Shown here: positions 1 to 10,354 of the stretch, in pieces
Layout: every line of letters begins with the position of its first letter
Numbering within the stretch: the first letter of the stretch is position 1
Source of the DNA: Deltaproteobacteria bacterium
Lineage (GTDB): Bacteria > Desulfobacterota > Desulfuromonadia > Geobacterales > DSM-12255
Direction of reading: 5' to 3'
Assembly: GCA_021849045.1 (NCBI GenBank)
Contig: JAJZTK010000016.1
Span: 1 to 42,122 of the forward strand
DNA length: 42,122 bases
Notes under the pieces: generated by a model
What the model was told of the DNA's origin: nothing
The model's input: only the letters and a program-made list of their open reading frames with translations
Database searches by the model: none
Position numbers and translations under genes: made by a program

Positions 1-55
1 GATGCTCAGGATGATCAAGGAAAAGCTGGCCAAGGAGCGCAAGATCGTCCTCTGA
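1..55 (+). CDS. DUF507 family protein, C-terminal fragment
   Basis: Only the last 17 codons and the stop (TGA 53-55) are in the window; the gene begins upstream. The tail reads MLRMIKEKLAKERKIVL, a basic helical ending like the C-terminus of DUF507 proteins. The next gene is also DUF507, and such proteins occur as tandem pairs in Geobacter-type genomes, which supports the call. No function is established for the family. Confidence 0.6.
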   Translation, partial: MLRMIKEKLAKERKIVL

Positions 56-96
56 GCTTTGGTCCCGTTTATCAATTAACTGCTGGCAGGATACTC

Positions 97-369
97 ATGC
101 ATATCTCCGAAGACCGTATTTCCCATCTGGCCCACCGTGTCATGGAGAAGCTCTGGCGCGACGATCTTGCCGATTTCAGCGACGAGCCCCGCGCCCTCAA
201 TCGGGTTAAGGACTCGATAACCGCCTTTTTTGCGGTTTCCGAGGAAATCGACGAAGCGGTGCGCAAGAAACTTGCCTCCTACTCCCAGGCCAAGGTGCCG
301 GGAAGCCGGGAATGGGAGATTCTGTACCGGAAATTTTATCAGGAAGAGGCTGCAAAACGGAAATGGTGA
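97..369 (+). CDS. DUF507 family protein
   Basis: A 90-residue protein that is full length for DUF507. It opens with MHISEDRISHLAHRV and ends with a WEILYRKFYQEE-type segment, both typical of the family; the rest is charged and predicted helical, with no signal peptide or membrane segment, so it is probably cytoplasmic. It follows the preceding DUF507 fragment by about 40 bases, so the two probably form one unit. The ATG at 97 follows a modest GGCAGGA ribosome binding site. The stop overlaps the start of the downstream lipoprotein gene. Family function is unknown; the assignment rests on recognition of the sequence, not on a search. Confidence 0.85.
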   Translation: MHISEDRISHLAHRVMEKLWRDDLADFSDEPRALNRVKDSITAFFAVSEEIDEAVRKKLASYSQAKVPGSREWEILYRKFYQEEAAKRKW

Positions 370-947
370 TCCCGGGTAAGAGCGTCAGTATTAGAGGGAC
401 GGCAGTTTTGCTGCTCGCCGTGGTCTCCCTGCTCCTAGTTGGCGGCTGTGCCAGCGAAAACAGGGTGCTGGTTGCCAGATCCTTTACCGTTCCGGCTACC
501 CAGGAAGTGCTGCCCATCCTCCCCTTTGTCGGTACCCTGGTTCCCGAGACATTTTCCACGGCAGTCTTCGATAACTGTGTCGACATCCTCAACGACAACC
601 ACACTCAAACTTCTATCAAATGGTTTTCGATCATCAAGGACGATCTGCAGGAGGTGACCAAGGCCCTTCCTCCTGACCATCTGTATGTTGCCGGCGAGCT
701 CTGGAGCTATATCGAGAGCTCCGGTTGCTGTTCCACCGAACTTCAGGTCAAGGCCAGGGTCAGGGTACTGAAGGCCGGGACACAGGAACAGCTGTACGAG
801 GCTGAAATCCCCATGAGCAGTTTCTTCGAACACGATCGCTCCACCCTTACAACGGAGCGGAGCCGTCTGGCCATGCGCCTTTCAACGGAGATGGCAACCC
901 AGATTCTCAACGTACTGAAGGGCAGAGCGCCAGCACCCTCTCCGTAA
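363..947 (+). CDS. Outer-membrane-type lipoprotein of unknown function
   Basis: The best start is ATG 363, which overlaps the stop of the preceding gene and gives a 194-residue protein. An upstream in-frame ATG at 312 would add residues lying inside the DUF507 gene and is unlikely. Residues 12-28 are hydrophobic and end in a lipobox (LVGGC), so Cys29 should be lipidated by Lgt/LspA. No lysosome-like retention Asp follows the Cys (Ala then Ser), which suits outer-membrane sorting, as an inference. The mature part contains a CC pair near residue 126 and a charged C-terminus but no domain I recognise. It resembles small Geobacter lipoproteins with a beta-rich core. About 40 bases separate it from the groE promoter region. 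Confidence 0.7.
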   Translation: MVIPGKSVSIRGTAVLLLAVVSLLLVGGCASENRVLVARSFTVPATQEVLPILPFVGTLVPETFSTAVFDNCVDILNDNHTQTSIKWFSIIKDDLQEVTKALPPDHLYVAGELWSYIESSGCCSTELQVKARVRVLKAGTQEQLYEAEIPMSSFFEHDRSTLTTERSRLAMRLSTEMATQILNVLKGRAPAPSP

Positions 948-985
948 CCCCCCATGTCGTTTTCTAAATTTTTTTGCTTACGCCC

Positions 986-1014
986 TTGATTTTTGTCCAA
1001 GCCCTGTTTATATT
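986..1014 (+). promoter_or_regulatory. Sigma70-type promoter of groES-groEL
   Basis: A -35 box TTGATT (986-991) and a -10 box TATATT (1009-1014) are separated by exactly 17 bases. Transcription should start near 1021, immediately before the CIRCE operator, the classic arrangement for HrcA-repressed chaperonin operons. Confidence 0.8.
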
Positions 1015-1024
1015 GTGACCGTGA

Positions 1025-1051
1025 TTAGCACTCAACAGTTGTGAGTGCTAA
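1025..1051 (+). promoter_or_regulatory. CIRCE operator (HrcA binding site)
   Basis: A perfect inverted repeat: TTAGCACTC (1025-1033), nine-base spacer, GAGTGCTAA (1043-1051). This matches the CIRCE consensus without mismatch. HrcA bound here would block initiation from the promoter just upstream and release it on heat shock. hrcA itself is not in the window. Confidence 0.97.
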
Positions 1052-1101
1052 TTTTTTTCCAAATACAACTCGAATTTACACGAAGAAAGGAGAAGTACCG
1101 C

Positions 1102-1389
1102 ATGAAACTCAGACCTTTGCAGGACCGCATCATCGTAAAGAGGCTCGAAGAGGAGAGCAAGACTGCCGGGGGTATCTTCATCCCGGAGACCGCCAAGGAA
1201 AAACCTCAACGCGGTGAAATCATTGAAGTTGGCAATGGAAAGAAGACCGAAGACGGTAAGGTGTTGCCTCTGGACGTTAAAAAGGGCGACAAGGTGCTGT
1301 TCGGCAAGTATGCCGGTACCGAGATTAAGTTGGAAGGCGAAGAGTACCTGATGATGCGTGAGGATGACATCCTGGCAGTCATCGAGTAA
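1102..1389 (+). CDS. groES: Co-chaperonin GroES (Cpn10)
   Basis: A 95-residue Cpn10, standard length. The start at 1102 is fixed by a strong AAAGGAGA ribosome binding site (1086-1093) and by homology from [12 protein letters not shown] onward. The mobile loop that contacts GroEL is visible around residues 17-34 ([16 protein letters not shown]). The C-terminus has the usual [15 protein letters not shown] strand. The heptamer caps the GroEL cavity during ATP-driven folding in the cytoplasm. It is first in an operon with groEL (102-base gap) under CIRCE/HrcA control. Confidence 0.99.
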   Translation: MKLRPLQDRIIVKRLEEESKTAGGIFIPETAKEKPQRGEIIEVGNGKKTEDGKVLPLDVKKGDKVLFGKYAGTEIKLEGEEYLMMREDDILAVIE

Positions 1390-1458
1390 TTCAAGCAATC
1401 TGATAGGGTCGTAGGCCGGCCCCGCAAGGGCTGACAGACGTTTGTCCCTAAAAGATAA

Positions 1459-3135
<1,677 letters not shown>

Positions 3136-3215
3136 GAACTGCCCACACAGAGGACAAATCAAAAGGTAGTAGTTTTATCAGTAGGTGAGTTTTCGACCAC
3201 AAGATGTAGTGTTCG

Positions 3216-3254
3216 CAGCCCTCATTCGACTTCGGTCGGGTGAGGGCTGTTTTT
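3216..3254 (+). terminator. Rho-independent terminator of groES-groEL
   Basis: CAGCCCTCA (3216-3224) pairs with TGAGGGCTG (3241-3249). Two G-U pairs extend the helix into an inner CGAC/GTCG stem closed by a TTCG tetraloop (3231-3234), and a run of five T follows. This is a continuous 15-pair stem, about 80 bases after the groEL stop. Confidence 0.95.
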
Positions 3255-3619
3255 GTTATGGGTGTGGTACCCCTCGTTAGCGCCAGACGTGGGTTTCGGG
3301 ACGGACACTATTTAATATACTTTTAAAAGCATTATCTATACTATTGGGGAGACTGAATAATGCTCCAATAGTATTCACAGCTCTTTAAGACTAATTATTT
3401 CTAACAACCCACCCCTGACAGTTGCACATATGGACTTTAATTTGTTCCAACCAATCTATCTTATTATCAAGTAACACTACCTCATAGTCATCCCACTAAA
3501 GCTGCAATACTGACATCCAACCTAAACCTGCAGATTGCGAACCGAGAAACATTCACGACCCATCGCCAAAACCGAAGCCGCCGAAATCCCAACAGCTTTT
3601 TTTCAGAAAAGGAAATCAT
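3255..3619. other. AT-rich intergenic gap with one inverted repeat
   Basis: No convincing gene. The stretch is visibly more AT-rich than its surroundings. It holds a perfect 10-base inverted repeat, ATACTATTGG (3338-3347) and CCAATAGTAT (3365-3374), with a 17-base loop and no T-run. On the minus strand between about 3600 and 3400 there is a weakly protein-like reading frame interrupted by stops, possibly an old gene remnant. The lpxD promoter should lie near the right end, but I see no clear boxes. Confidence 0.4.
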
Positions 3620-4675
3620 GTGAATAAAACATTGCAGGAGTTGGCCGATTATCTGGACGGCCACATCATAGGTGATCCTACGGTTATCATCAGAGGCCTC
3701 GGCACCCTGGATGATGCCGGTGAAGGACAGATATCCTTCCTCGCCAACAGGAAATACGCCCTGAAGGTACAGACAACACGTGCAACAGCTGTCATCATCC
3801 CCCCTGACACGGACCCTTTTGACCACAATGCGCTTATCGTGGCCAACCCATACCTTGCCTTTGCCAAACTACTTACCTTATTTTCCGCTAAGCCGAGAAA
3901 AGCCCGGGGGATTATGGCTGGTGCTCATGTCGATGAAAGCGCCGTCATCGGCAAGGAAGCGTCCGTCTACCCTGGCACCTATATTGCCGAGGGGGTTCAC
4001 ATTGGAGACCGGGTAACGCTACATCCGAATGTCACTCTGTATGAAGGGGTCGTTGTAGGTGATGACGTTACGCTGCACGCAGGGGTGTCTGTACGGGAAG
4101 GGTGCCGGATCGGCAACAGAGTCACCATCCATAACGGCACGGTCATCGGGAGCGACGGCTTCGGGTACGCACCGGATGGCACTTCATGGTTCAAAATTCC
4201 GCAGATCGGCAATGTTATCATAGAAGATGATGTGGAAATCGGCGCTAATGCCGCCGTTGACAGGGCGGCCCTCGATACGACCCGCATCGGGTACGGCACG
4301 AAAATAGACAATCTCGTCCAGGTGGCTCACAATTGCACCATCGGCAATGAGTGCATTATTGCAGCACAAGCCGGCATTGCCGGCAGCGCCAAGCTCGGAC
4401 AGCATGTAAGCCTCGGTGGACAGGTCGCCATTGTCGGCCACGTCACGATTGGTGATAACGCCATGATTTCCGGTCAGTCAGGAGTGTTTGGCAGCGTGGC
4501 ACCACGTGAGATCCTGAGCGGAACACCGGCCATTCCTCACCAGGCAAGACTCAAAGCAGCCGCCGTCTTCCCCCATCTGCCCGAAATGCGTAAAAATATT
4601 GCGAAGATAGGTAACCGATTGGCCAAGGTGGAGGAACAACTGGAGCCACGTCAAACAACGCCCCTGGCAGTTTAG
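3620..4675 (+). CDS. lpxD: UDP-3-O-acylglucosamine N-acyltransferase (LpxD)
   Basis: A 351-residue LpxD-type enzyme that transfers a 3-hydroxyacyl chain from acyl-ACP to the 2-amino group of UDP-3-O-acylglucosamine in lipid A synthesis. The N-terminal substrate-binding domain (about 1-100) is followed by a left-handed beta-helix of hexapeptide repeats (about 100-310) and a C-terminal helical tail. His237 in QVAHNCTIG is the expected catalytic base. The start is GTG 3620 with AAAAGGAAA upstream. It stands alone, between groEL and a transporter, rather than in the lpxD-fabZ-lpxA cluster usual for this gene, so it may be a second copy or serve another amino-sugar acylation. Confidence is high for the family and lower for lipid A being the only role. 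Confidence 0.9.
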   Translation: MNKTLQELADYLDGHIIGDPTVIIRGLGTLDDAGEGQISFLANRKYALKVQTTRATAVIIPPDTDPFDHNALIVANPYLAFAKLLTLFSAKPRKARGIMAGAHVDESAVIGKEASVYPGTYIAEGVHIGDRVTLHPNVTLYEGVVVGDDVTLHAGVSVREGCRIGNRVTIHNGTVIGSDGFGYAPDGTSWFKIPQIGNVIIEDDVEIGANAAVDRAALDTTRIGYGTKIDNLVQVAHNCTIGNECIIAAQAGIAGSAKLGQHVSLGGQVAIVGHVTIGDNAMISGQSGVFGSVAPREILSGTPAIPHQARLKAAAVFPHLPEMRKNIAKIGNRLAKVEEQLEPRQTTPLAV

Positions 4676-4733
4676 CCGGCTGCTGAAAACCGTTACGAGA
4701 AAGGCAGCGAATGCTCGGCGTACCCAACATACA

Positions 4734-5738
4734 TCACATATTCCCAGTGAACACCATGATGAGAAAGAGAAAGTAAAACGCACCGCCCACGAGCAGCGTC
4801 GAGGGGGTCAGCCGTTTTTTAACCCGGATCTGGCCATAGGCCAGCCCCACCGAGGCAAAGGTCAGCGCAGCGGTCACGAAGGCGGCGTGGGAAAGCTTCC
4901 ACTCGGTCATCATGATGCCGATGGCCGTGATAATCGACCCCTGAAACACCATCGCCCCGGTTATGTTGCCGATGGCCAGGGTATCCTTCCCTTTGTTGAT
5001 CCAGATAACACTGTTGAACTTCTCGGGCAGCTCCGTGGCGATCGGAGCGATGATCATGGCGAGAATGAACGGCGATATACCGAACTGCAGCGACAGGACC
5101 TGCACCTTCTCCACAAAGATGTACGCCCCCCAGACAATCAGCAGCAGCGAACAGACCACCTGGGCAAGAATGATGAAAAAATGCGGGTCGTGGGACCTGG
5201 GCGCAAAGTAGCACGGATCGAGGTCCGCCTCCTCTACCGGCTCGTGGCCGTTCCCCTTCAGGGTCTTCAGCACGTAAGCCATGTAGGAGAGGACCAGCGT
5301 CACGGCAATGACCAGCTTGAACACAGGATGGGTCAAAAACGTGGCGACCATGGCGGCTGCGTAGGTAATGAGAAAATATTCCATATCCCGCCGCATGACC
5401 ACGGTATCCACCCGCATGAACGGGTAATCGTCCCGCTTCTTCCGGTTGACCATGACGGCAACACCACTGATGAAGAGTGCCAGGGTGCCGAGCATGAACG
5501 GGGCGCCAATGATGGCGCCGACCCCGATATGGTGTCCGGTGTCCGCTGAGCCGAACAGGATGGCGATGATCGGCACCAGGGTCTCGGGCAGGGCGGTGCC
5601 GACGGCGGCAAAGATGCTGCCCACGGCACCATCGGAAAGGTTCATTTTCTTCCCGAACCATTCGAGACCATTGGTAAAGACAGTGGCGCCGAGCAGGATG
5701 ATGGCGAGCGCCACCAGCAGCATAAGGGCATTGAACAT
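4734..5738 (-). CDS. Sodium/calcium exchanger family membrane protein (CaCA, YrbG-like)
   Basis: A 334-residue integral membrane protein with about ten hydrophobic segments and the duplicated alpha-repeat architecture of the CaCA superfamily. The alpha-1 region carries GTALPET (Glu52) and the alpha-2 region carries ATELPEKFNS (about 235-243), where acidic residues coordinate the cation. A hydrophilic loop around residues 160-185 separates the halves. It probably exchanges Ca2+ or another divalent cation for Na+ or H+ in the inner membrane; the ion cannot be read from sequence. The ATG at 5738 has a clean AAGGAG ribosome binding site. It converges on lpxD with a 58-base gap. Confidence 0.88.
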   Translation of the reverse strand: MFNALMLLVALAIILLGATVFTNGLEWFGKKMNLSDGAVGSIFAAVGTALPETLVPIIAILFGSADTGHHIGVGAIIGAPFMLGTLALFISGVAVMVNRKKRDDYPFMRVDTVVMRRDMEYFLITYAAAMVATFLTHPVFKLVIAVTLVLSYMAYVLKTLKGNGHEPVEEADLDPCYFAPRSHDPHFFIILAQVVCSLLLIVWGAYIFVEKVQVLSLQFGISPFILAMIIAPIATELPEKFNSVIWINKGKDTLAIGNITGAMVFQGSIITAIGIMMTEWKLSHAAFVTAALTFASVGLAYGQIRVKKRLTPSTLLVGGAFYFLFLIMVFTGNM

Positions 5739-5862
5739 GGGGGATCTCCTTCCAAAGCAAGATTAGATATATCATTTGCCCTGAAACCGCAAACGATATC
5801 ATACCCCGGGACCGGTTTCTTCTGGCCTGAAGCACGCCGGTCGGCTATGGGCGACTAATCCC

Positions 5863-5892
5863 TTGACAAGGCACGGGACTAGAACATATAGC
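5863..5892 (+). promoter_or_regulatory. Probable sigma70 promoter of the ExeA-like gene
   Basis: A consensus -35 box TTGACA (5863-5868) is followed after 18 bases by TATAGC (5887-5892), matching the -10 consensus at four of six positions. It lies about 60 bases upstream of the start codon at 5951. The -10 is imperfect, so this is a moderate-confidence call. Confidence 0.6.
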
Positions 5893-5950
5893 TGATGGGG
5901 TAACGCCGTCCACTACCTCTTGCACGCCCTGTCGGGCCCAATGGCTACCC

Positions 5951-7612
5951 ATGTACTGGGAACATTTCGGTTTCAGCGAACCGCCGTTCGCCCTCACGCC
6001 CAATCCGCACTTTCTCTTCCTCAGCTCCAGGCACCAGGAGGCGTTTGCCCACCTGCTCTACGCCATCGACGCGCGGGCCGGATTCATCGAACTCTCTGGT
6101 GAGGTCGGCACCGGTAAGACGACCATCATCAGGACCCTCCTCAACCAACTGGATCCGGAAACGCACCGCTCGGCCCTCATTTTCAACCCCACCCTGTCGC
6201 CCATCGGCCTGCTCCAGGCGATCAACCGCGAACTCCGCCTGCCCTCTACCGGCAGCGAAACCAGCGAACTTCTGGAGACGTTGAACGTCTTTCTGCTGGA
6301 GGAGAACCGGGCCGGCCGGGCTGTCGTGCTTGTCATCGACGAGGCCCAGAACCTCTCTATCGAGGTACTCGAACAGATCCGCCTCATCTCCAACCTGGAA
6401 ACCGAGCGGGCCAAGCTGATCCAGGTCGTCCTGGTCGGCCAGCCCGAATTGAAAACCCTGCTGGCAAAGAATGAGCTGCGCCAGCTGGATCAACGGATCA
6501 CCGTCCATTATCACCTGGAGCCGATGGGGTTCGCCGATACCCGCACCTACATCCGGCACCGGATCTCCGTGGCCGCCGGCGGTCGCGAGCCGCTCTCCTT
6601 TTCGAACAGTGCCGTTAAGCGGATTTACCGGTTTTCCGGGGGCATTCCCCGTCTGATCAACGGTGTCTGCGACCGGGCGCTGCTCCTGGCCTATACGAAG
6701 GAGGCCCGAACGATTACCCCGGCCATGGCGTCGCTGGCCATAGCCGACATGCGCAAGGGGGACGGCCCACCGCCGTTAGGACCCCGCTTCACGTTCAGGG
6801 CTACCCTGATCGCCCTGGCTGTAGCGGCCGTCGGGGTAGTCGCCTTTTCCCGGTACAACAACCAACCGCCGGCCGAGACGACAGTGAAGCAGAGCATCAC
6901 CCCCCTCACCAGGGAAAGCACCCTGGAAGGACTTGCCGCCGCCCCTGAACAGGAGAACCGTCTGGCAGCAGCAAACGCCATCCTCAAGGCATGGCAGATG
7001 CCGGCAGCGACAATGGGGACCGGGTCAATGGAGATCCGCTCCATTGCCCGGCAACGGGGTCTCACGGCAACCGAGGTAACCGGCACGCTGGACTCCCTGA
7101 CCCGGCTCGACACGCCGGCTCTTCTCCGGATACCGCTTCCCGGCGGTGGCAGCCGGCTTCTGGCTCTGGTCAGTATCGACCGGAACGGTGCCACCATTGC
7201 ACCTGCCGTCAACGGCCGTTCCTCCCTCACCAGGCCGGAACTGGCAGCCGTCTGGACTGGCAATGCCACGCTGCTGTGGAAAAACTTCCACGATATCTCC
7301 CCACGGCTGAAGACGGGAAGCAGGGTAAACGGGGTCAAGCAACTGCAGGAGCTGCTGAAAGGTGCCGGGCATTACGATGGCACGGTAAGCGGCGTCTTCG
7401 ATCCGATGACGGACAGGGCGATTCGTACCTTCCAGCGGGCAGAGGGGCTCGCAGCCGATGGCAAGCCTGGCGAGCAAACCCTGCTCCTCCTTTACCGGCG
7501 GGCAGGCGGCTTTTTCCCGCCCGGATTTTCACAATATACCGGGCAGAAGCAGCCGAACACGGGGCTTAACGGGGGATCGACCACAATCTTGCAAACGGAG
7601 CAGAACCGATGA
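5951..7612 (+). CDS. ExeA/GspA-like AAA ATPase with peptidoglycan-binding domain
   Basis: A 553-residue protein close in length and design to Aeromonas ExeA. The N-terminal cytoplasmic AAA domain has a Walker A (GEVGTGKT, 50-57) and a Walker B (VVLVIDEAQ, 125-133). One membrane segment spans about 283-300. The periplasmic part ends in a PG_binding_1 domain (about 457-516, with QLQELLKGAG and FQRAEGL). ExeA with ExeB binds peptidoglycan and helps the type II secretion secretin (GspD) assemble in the outer membrane, using ATP. The next gene is an ExeB-like partner overlapping by 4 bases, which strengthens the assignment. No other type II secretion gene is in the window, so the pair is detached from its machine. 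Confidence 0.88.
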   Translation: MYWEHFGFSEPPFALTPNPHFLFLSSRHQEAFAHLLYAIDARAGFIELSGEVGTGKTTIIRTLLNQLDPETHRSALIFNPTLSPIGLLQAINRELRLPSTGSETSELLETLNVFLLEENRAGRAVVLVIDEAQNLSIEVLEQIRLISNLETERAKLIQVVLVGQPELKTLLAKNELRQLDQRITVHYHLEPMGFADTRTYIRHRISVAAGGREPLSFSNSAVKRIYRFSGGIPRLINGVCDRALLLAYTKEARTITPAMASLAIADMRKGDGPPPLGPRFTFRATLIALAVAAVGVVAFSRYNNQPPAETTVKQSITPLTRESTLEGLAAAPEQENRLAAANAILKAWQMPAATMGTGSMEIRSIARQRGLTATEVTGTLDSLTRLDTPALLRIPLPGGGSRLLALVSIDRNGATIAPAVNGRSSLTRPELAAVWTGNATLLWKNFHDISPRLKTGSRVNGVKQLQELLKGAGHYDGTVSGVFDPMTDRAIRTFQRAEGLAADGKPGEQTLLLLYRRAGGFFPPGFSQYTGQKQPNTGLNGGSTTILQTEQNR

Positions 7613-8229
7613 GCCTGATACTCGATGCCTTGAGAAAGATGGAAGAGGAACGCGCGGCCCGCCGCGGAGGCTCGGTGGATATCCGCCCCGCGGTGTTGAG
7701 CAGGCATGGCGATGAGCCACCGAAAAGCGGCAAGCTGATCACACCTGTTGTGGCAGGGACGCTTCTGCTCCTGGCCGGTATCGGCGCCGGCATGCTCCTG
7801 AAGGGGACCGGGCCGGCGGCGCCACCACCGCATCCGGTCGAGAACAGTGCTGCCGGGACTGAGGAGAGGCCGGCATCGCCACTGCCACCGGCAGTTCCAC
7901 AGACACGTCCAATGCCGGTAGAACCGGTCCGGACCCTGCCAACAGCAACCGTTTCTCCCGTGCCAGCGACAGTGCCACCGCGCAAGACAATGGCCAAAGA
8001 CCCGCCAGCCACGGCATTCGAGCCGGCTGACCCGGCAATCAACATCTCCGGCATCGCCTGGCAGGAGGAACGAGCCCTGCGGCGGGCAGTGGTCAATGGC
8101 GCCCTCGTCGGCGAGGGGGCTGAGGTTGCCGGTGCCCGCATTATCGAAATCAGGGAACGCAGCGTAAAGTTCTCTCGGGGGGGACGGACCTTCGAGGTTT
8201 CCTACGCGTCAGCCTTTCCTTCCCGCTGA
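7609..8229 (+). CDS. ExeB/GspB-like type II secretion assembly protein
   Basis: A 206-residue membrane protein overlapping the ExeA-like gene by ATGA (7609-7612), so the two are probably translationally coupled. It starts with MSLILDALRKMEEER, the conserved opening of GspB-like proteins, has one membrane segment at about 44-64, a Pro/Ala-rich periplasmic linker (about 66-140), and a C-terminal domain with the GIAWQEER...VVNG pattern (about 146-206) that recalls the GspB/PilP-type fold. In the ExeAB complex this subunit stabilises the ATPase and links to the secretin. Known from family: ExeAB forms an inner-membrane complex. Inferred here: the same pairing. Confidence 0.85.
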   Translation: MSLILDALRKMEEERAARRGGSVDIRPAVLSRHGDEPPKSGKLITPVVAGTLLLLAGIGAGMLLKGTGPAAPPPHPVENSAAGTEERPASPLPPAVPQTRPMPVEPVRTLPTATVSPVPATVPPRKTMAKDPPATAFEPADPAINISGIAWQEERALRRAVVNGALVGEGAEVAGARIIEIRERSVKFSRGGRTFEVSYASAFPSR

Positions 8230-8435
8230 CGCACACCATTAGAATTAAATTTTTGCACATGCTCTCCGATAAAATGATAGATGTGCGGTAAATGTGGGCC
8301 GAGGAACCGTTCTCGCAGTAAATTCACGCCAAGGCAGCTTCTGGCAGTATCCATCCGTCGTCTCCAGCATGAGTGCGGCAATATCATAGGCAGTGTAATG
8401 CTCTCGTCTGCCCAGGACTTTGGGAAAACAGCATC

Positions 8436-9404
8436 ATGAAAGACCGCTATTTCCGGCCAATAACCGTCGAATGCATCGACCCCGCCTACTTTCCCGAAGT
8501 TGCCCTGTTCGTCAAGAACAACGGAAACTATATCCTCTACAAGAACCATGACCGTAAATTCACCGAACTGGACCGCGCCCGGCTGCAGAGGACCAATAGC
8601 GATTTTCTCTACGTCCGGGCCGGTGACATGGATCTCATCACCGAGTACCTGGAGGACAACCTGCACTCGTTGCTGGCGCGCAACGATATCAGCAACAACA
8701 CCAAAGGGATTATCCTGTACCAGACCGCCGCGAACTACGTTACCGATGTGCTGGACAGTCCGGAAAAAGTGGCGAATCTGGCCCGCTGCCGCAGCCTGAT
8801 CCGGCACCTGATGAAATACGTCGCCAACTCGGAGGATAGCCTCAAGGCCTTTCAGGCCATCATCGCCAACAACTACTACATATTCGCCCATAGCGTCCAG
8901 GTCGCCGCCCTGACCATGCTGGCCCACGACAAGCTGTTCGACCTGAACCCCGACGAAATGATCGATGTCGGTGTGGGCGCTCTTCTCCACGATTTCGGCA
9001 TGATCTTCATTTCCAGCGATATCCTGGAAAAACCCGATGCCCTCTCCGATATCGAATATCACAAGGTGAAGCAGCATACCCAGAAGGGGTACGATTTCCT
9101 GAAAGGGATCGGCGTCTTCAATGACGTCTCCCTGACCATCGTCCGGCATCATCACGAAAAGTACGACGGCAATGGCTATCCGACCGGCCTCAAGGGAGAC
9201 AACATCCCCCGCAGCGCCCAGATGGCCGCCCTGTGCGACACCTATTGCGCAATGACGACCGAGCGCCCCTACCGCAAGGGGCTATCCCATGCCGACGCCA
9301 TGAGGGTCATGCGGGATGAATCCTCCGGGGCATTCAACGTTGAGCTGTTCAAGCGATTCGAAGCGATACTGAGCGGACGGACTAAAGCGGAGGCAACGTC
9401 GTAA
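8436..9404 (+). CDS. HD-GYP domain phosphodiesterase-like protein
   Basis: A 322-residue protein. The N-terminal region (about 1-130) resembles the DUF3391-like or PilZ-like leader of many HD-GYP proteins; the C-terminal half is the HD-GYP domain. Visible metal and substrate residues: His152, His185-Asp186, His214, the HHHEK segment at 238-242, DGNGYP (244-249) and Asp268. HD-GYP enzymes hydrolyse cyclic di-GMP. One oddity is HDFGM in place of the usual HDxGK, so the Lys is replaced by Met. The start at 8436 (MKDRYF) is preferred over an upstream ATG at 8373 because residues before it are not family-like; its ribosome binding site is weak. Its 3' end overlaps the LysR gene by 23 bases, tail to tail. 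Confidence 0.85.
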   Translation: MKDRYFRPITVECIDPAYFPEVALFVKNNGNYILYKNHDRKFTELDRARLQRTNSDFLYVRAGDMDLITEYLEDNLHSLLARNDISNNTKGIILYQTAANYVTDVLDSPEKVANLARCRSLIRHLMKYVANSEDSLKAFQAIIANNYYIFAHSVQVAALTMLAHDKLFDLNPDEMIDVGVGALLHDFGMIFISSDILEKPDALSDIEYHKVKQHTQKGYDFLKGIGVFNDVSLTIVRHHHEKYDGNGYPTGLKGDNIPRSAQMAALCDTYCAMTTERPYRKGLSHADAMRVMRDESSGAFNVELFKRFEAILSGRTKAEATS

Positions 9405-10308
9405 CGACGCCGGTCGGCGGGAACAGTTCCCTGGCTGCGGCACAGAACGCCTTGGCCGCGGGAGACAGGTCGCGCCCCCTGCGATGGGCGAGATACAGCA
9501 TCCGTTCGATGGCAACTTCGCTGATCTCGACCACGGAGAGTTCCCCCCGTTCCAGTTCGCTCAGGACGGACAGGTCCGAGAGGAACGAAGCGCCGATACC
9601 GAGCATTACCGCCTGCTTGACAGCCTCACTGCTCCCCATCCAGGCTCGCACCCGCATTCTGCCGGGGTCAAACCCCACCTCATGCAGTGCCACCTGAACG
9701 GCCTTGCCGGTTCCGGACCCCTCTTCCCTGAGCACCAGCGGCTCTGTCTGCAAATCGTCCAGGCTCAGACGGTCAACACCGTACCACGGATGCTGCCGAC
9801 CGACCACGAGACGGATCGAATCCTTTGTCAGCGGTTCGAAGGTCAGGGCATCGTTGTCCGTCAGGCTGCCGACCACTGCAACCTCCACCTCTTCCCTGAC
9901 CAGGAGTTGCGCGACCTCACGGCTGTCTCCCTGCCTGGTTCTGACTACCAGCGTTGGCGCACTGACCATGAGCTGTCTGATGATCCGTGGCAGGAGGTAG
10001 GTGCACGGGATGGTACTCCCGCCAACGGCCAGCTCGGCCTCATGGCCGCCCACGAACCTAGCCATTGCCGATTCGGTCTTTTTCATGACCGACAGGAGTT
10101 TTCGACCGTGCTGCAGGAGCAGCTTTCCTGCCTCGGTGGGGACGGCCCCCTTGCCGGTCCTGTCCAGCAGCCTGACGCCACAGGACTCTTCCAGGGCAGC
10201 AATATGCTGACTGGCTGTCGACTGACTGATACATGCCGCATCGGCGCCTTTGGAGAAGCTCCTGGATTCGGCAACGGCAACGAACACCTCCAGCTGCTTA
10301 AAGTTCAT
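9382..10308 (-). CDS. LysR family transcriptional regulator
   Basis: A 308-residue LysR regulator. The N-terminal winged helix-turn-helix (about 1-60, MNFKQLEVFVAVAES... to PTEAG) is followed by a substrate-binding domain of two alpha/beta lobes. The start at 10308 fits the family; an in-frame start 24 bases upstream would only add residues. The sequence recalls the CysB/CbbR-type and selenium-metabolism LysR groups, but I cannot assign an effector. It is divergent from a small exported peptide gene, and LysR proteins commonly regulate their divergent neighbour, so that gene is the natural first target to test. The 3' end overlaps the HD-GYP gene by 23 bases. Confidence 0.9.
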   Translation of the reverse strand: MNFKQLEVFVAVAESRSFSKGADAACISQSTASQHIAALEESCGVRLLDRTGKGAVPTEAGKLLLQHGRKLLSVMKKTESAMARFVGGHEAELAVGGSTIPCTYLLPRIIRQLMVSAPTLVVRTRQGDSREVAQLLVREEVEVAVVGSLTDNDALTFEPLTKDSIRLVVGRQHPWYGVDRLSLDDLQTEPLVLREEGSGTGKAVQVALHEVGFDPGRMRVRAWMGSSEAVKQAVMLGIGASFLSDLSVLSELERGELSVVEISEVAIERMLYLAHRRGRDLSPAAKAFCAAARELFPPTGVVTTLPPL

Positions 10309-10354
10309 ATCGGCTCCTGTCGCTCTGGACAACTCTTCTTTTCGGAATGAATAC

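Noticed and set aside
8202-9155. A 317-codon minus-strand frame opposite the HD-GYP gene.
   Set aside because: Antisense shadow; the plus strand has the conserved HD and GYP residues.
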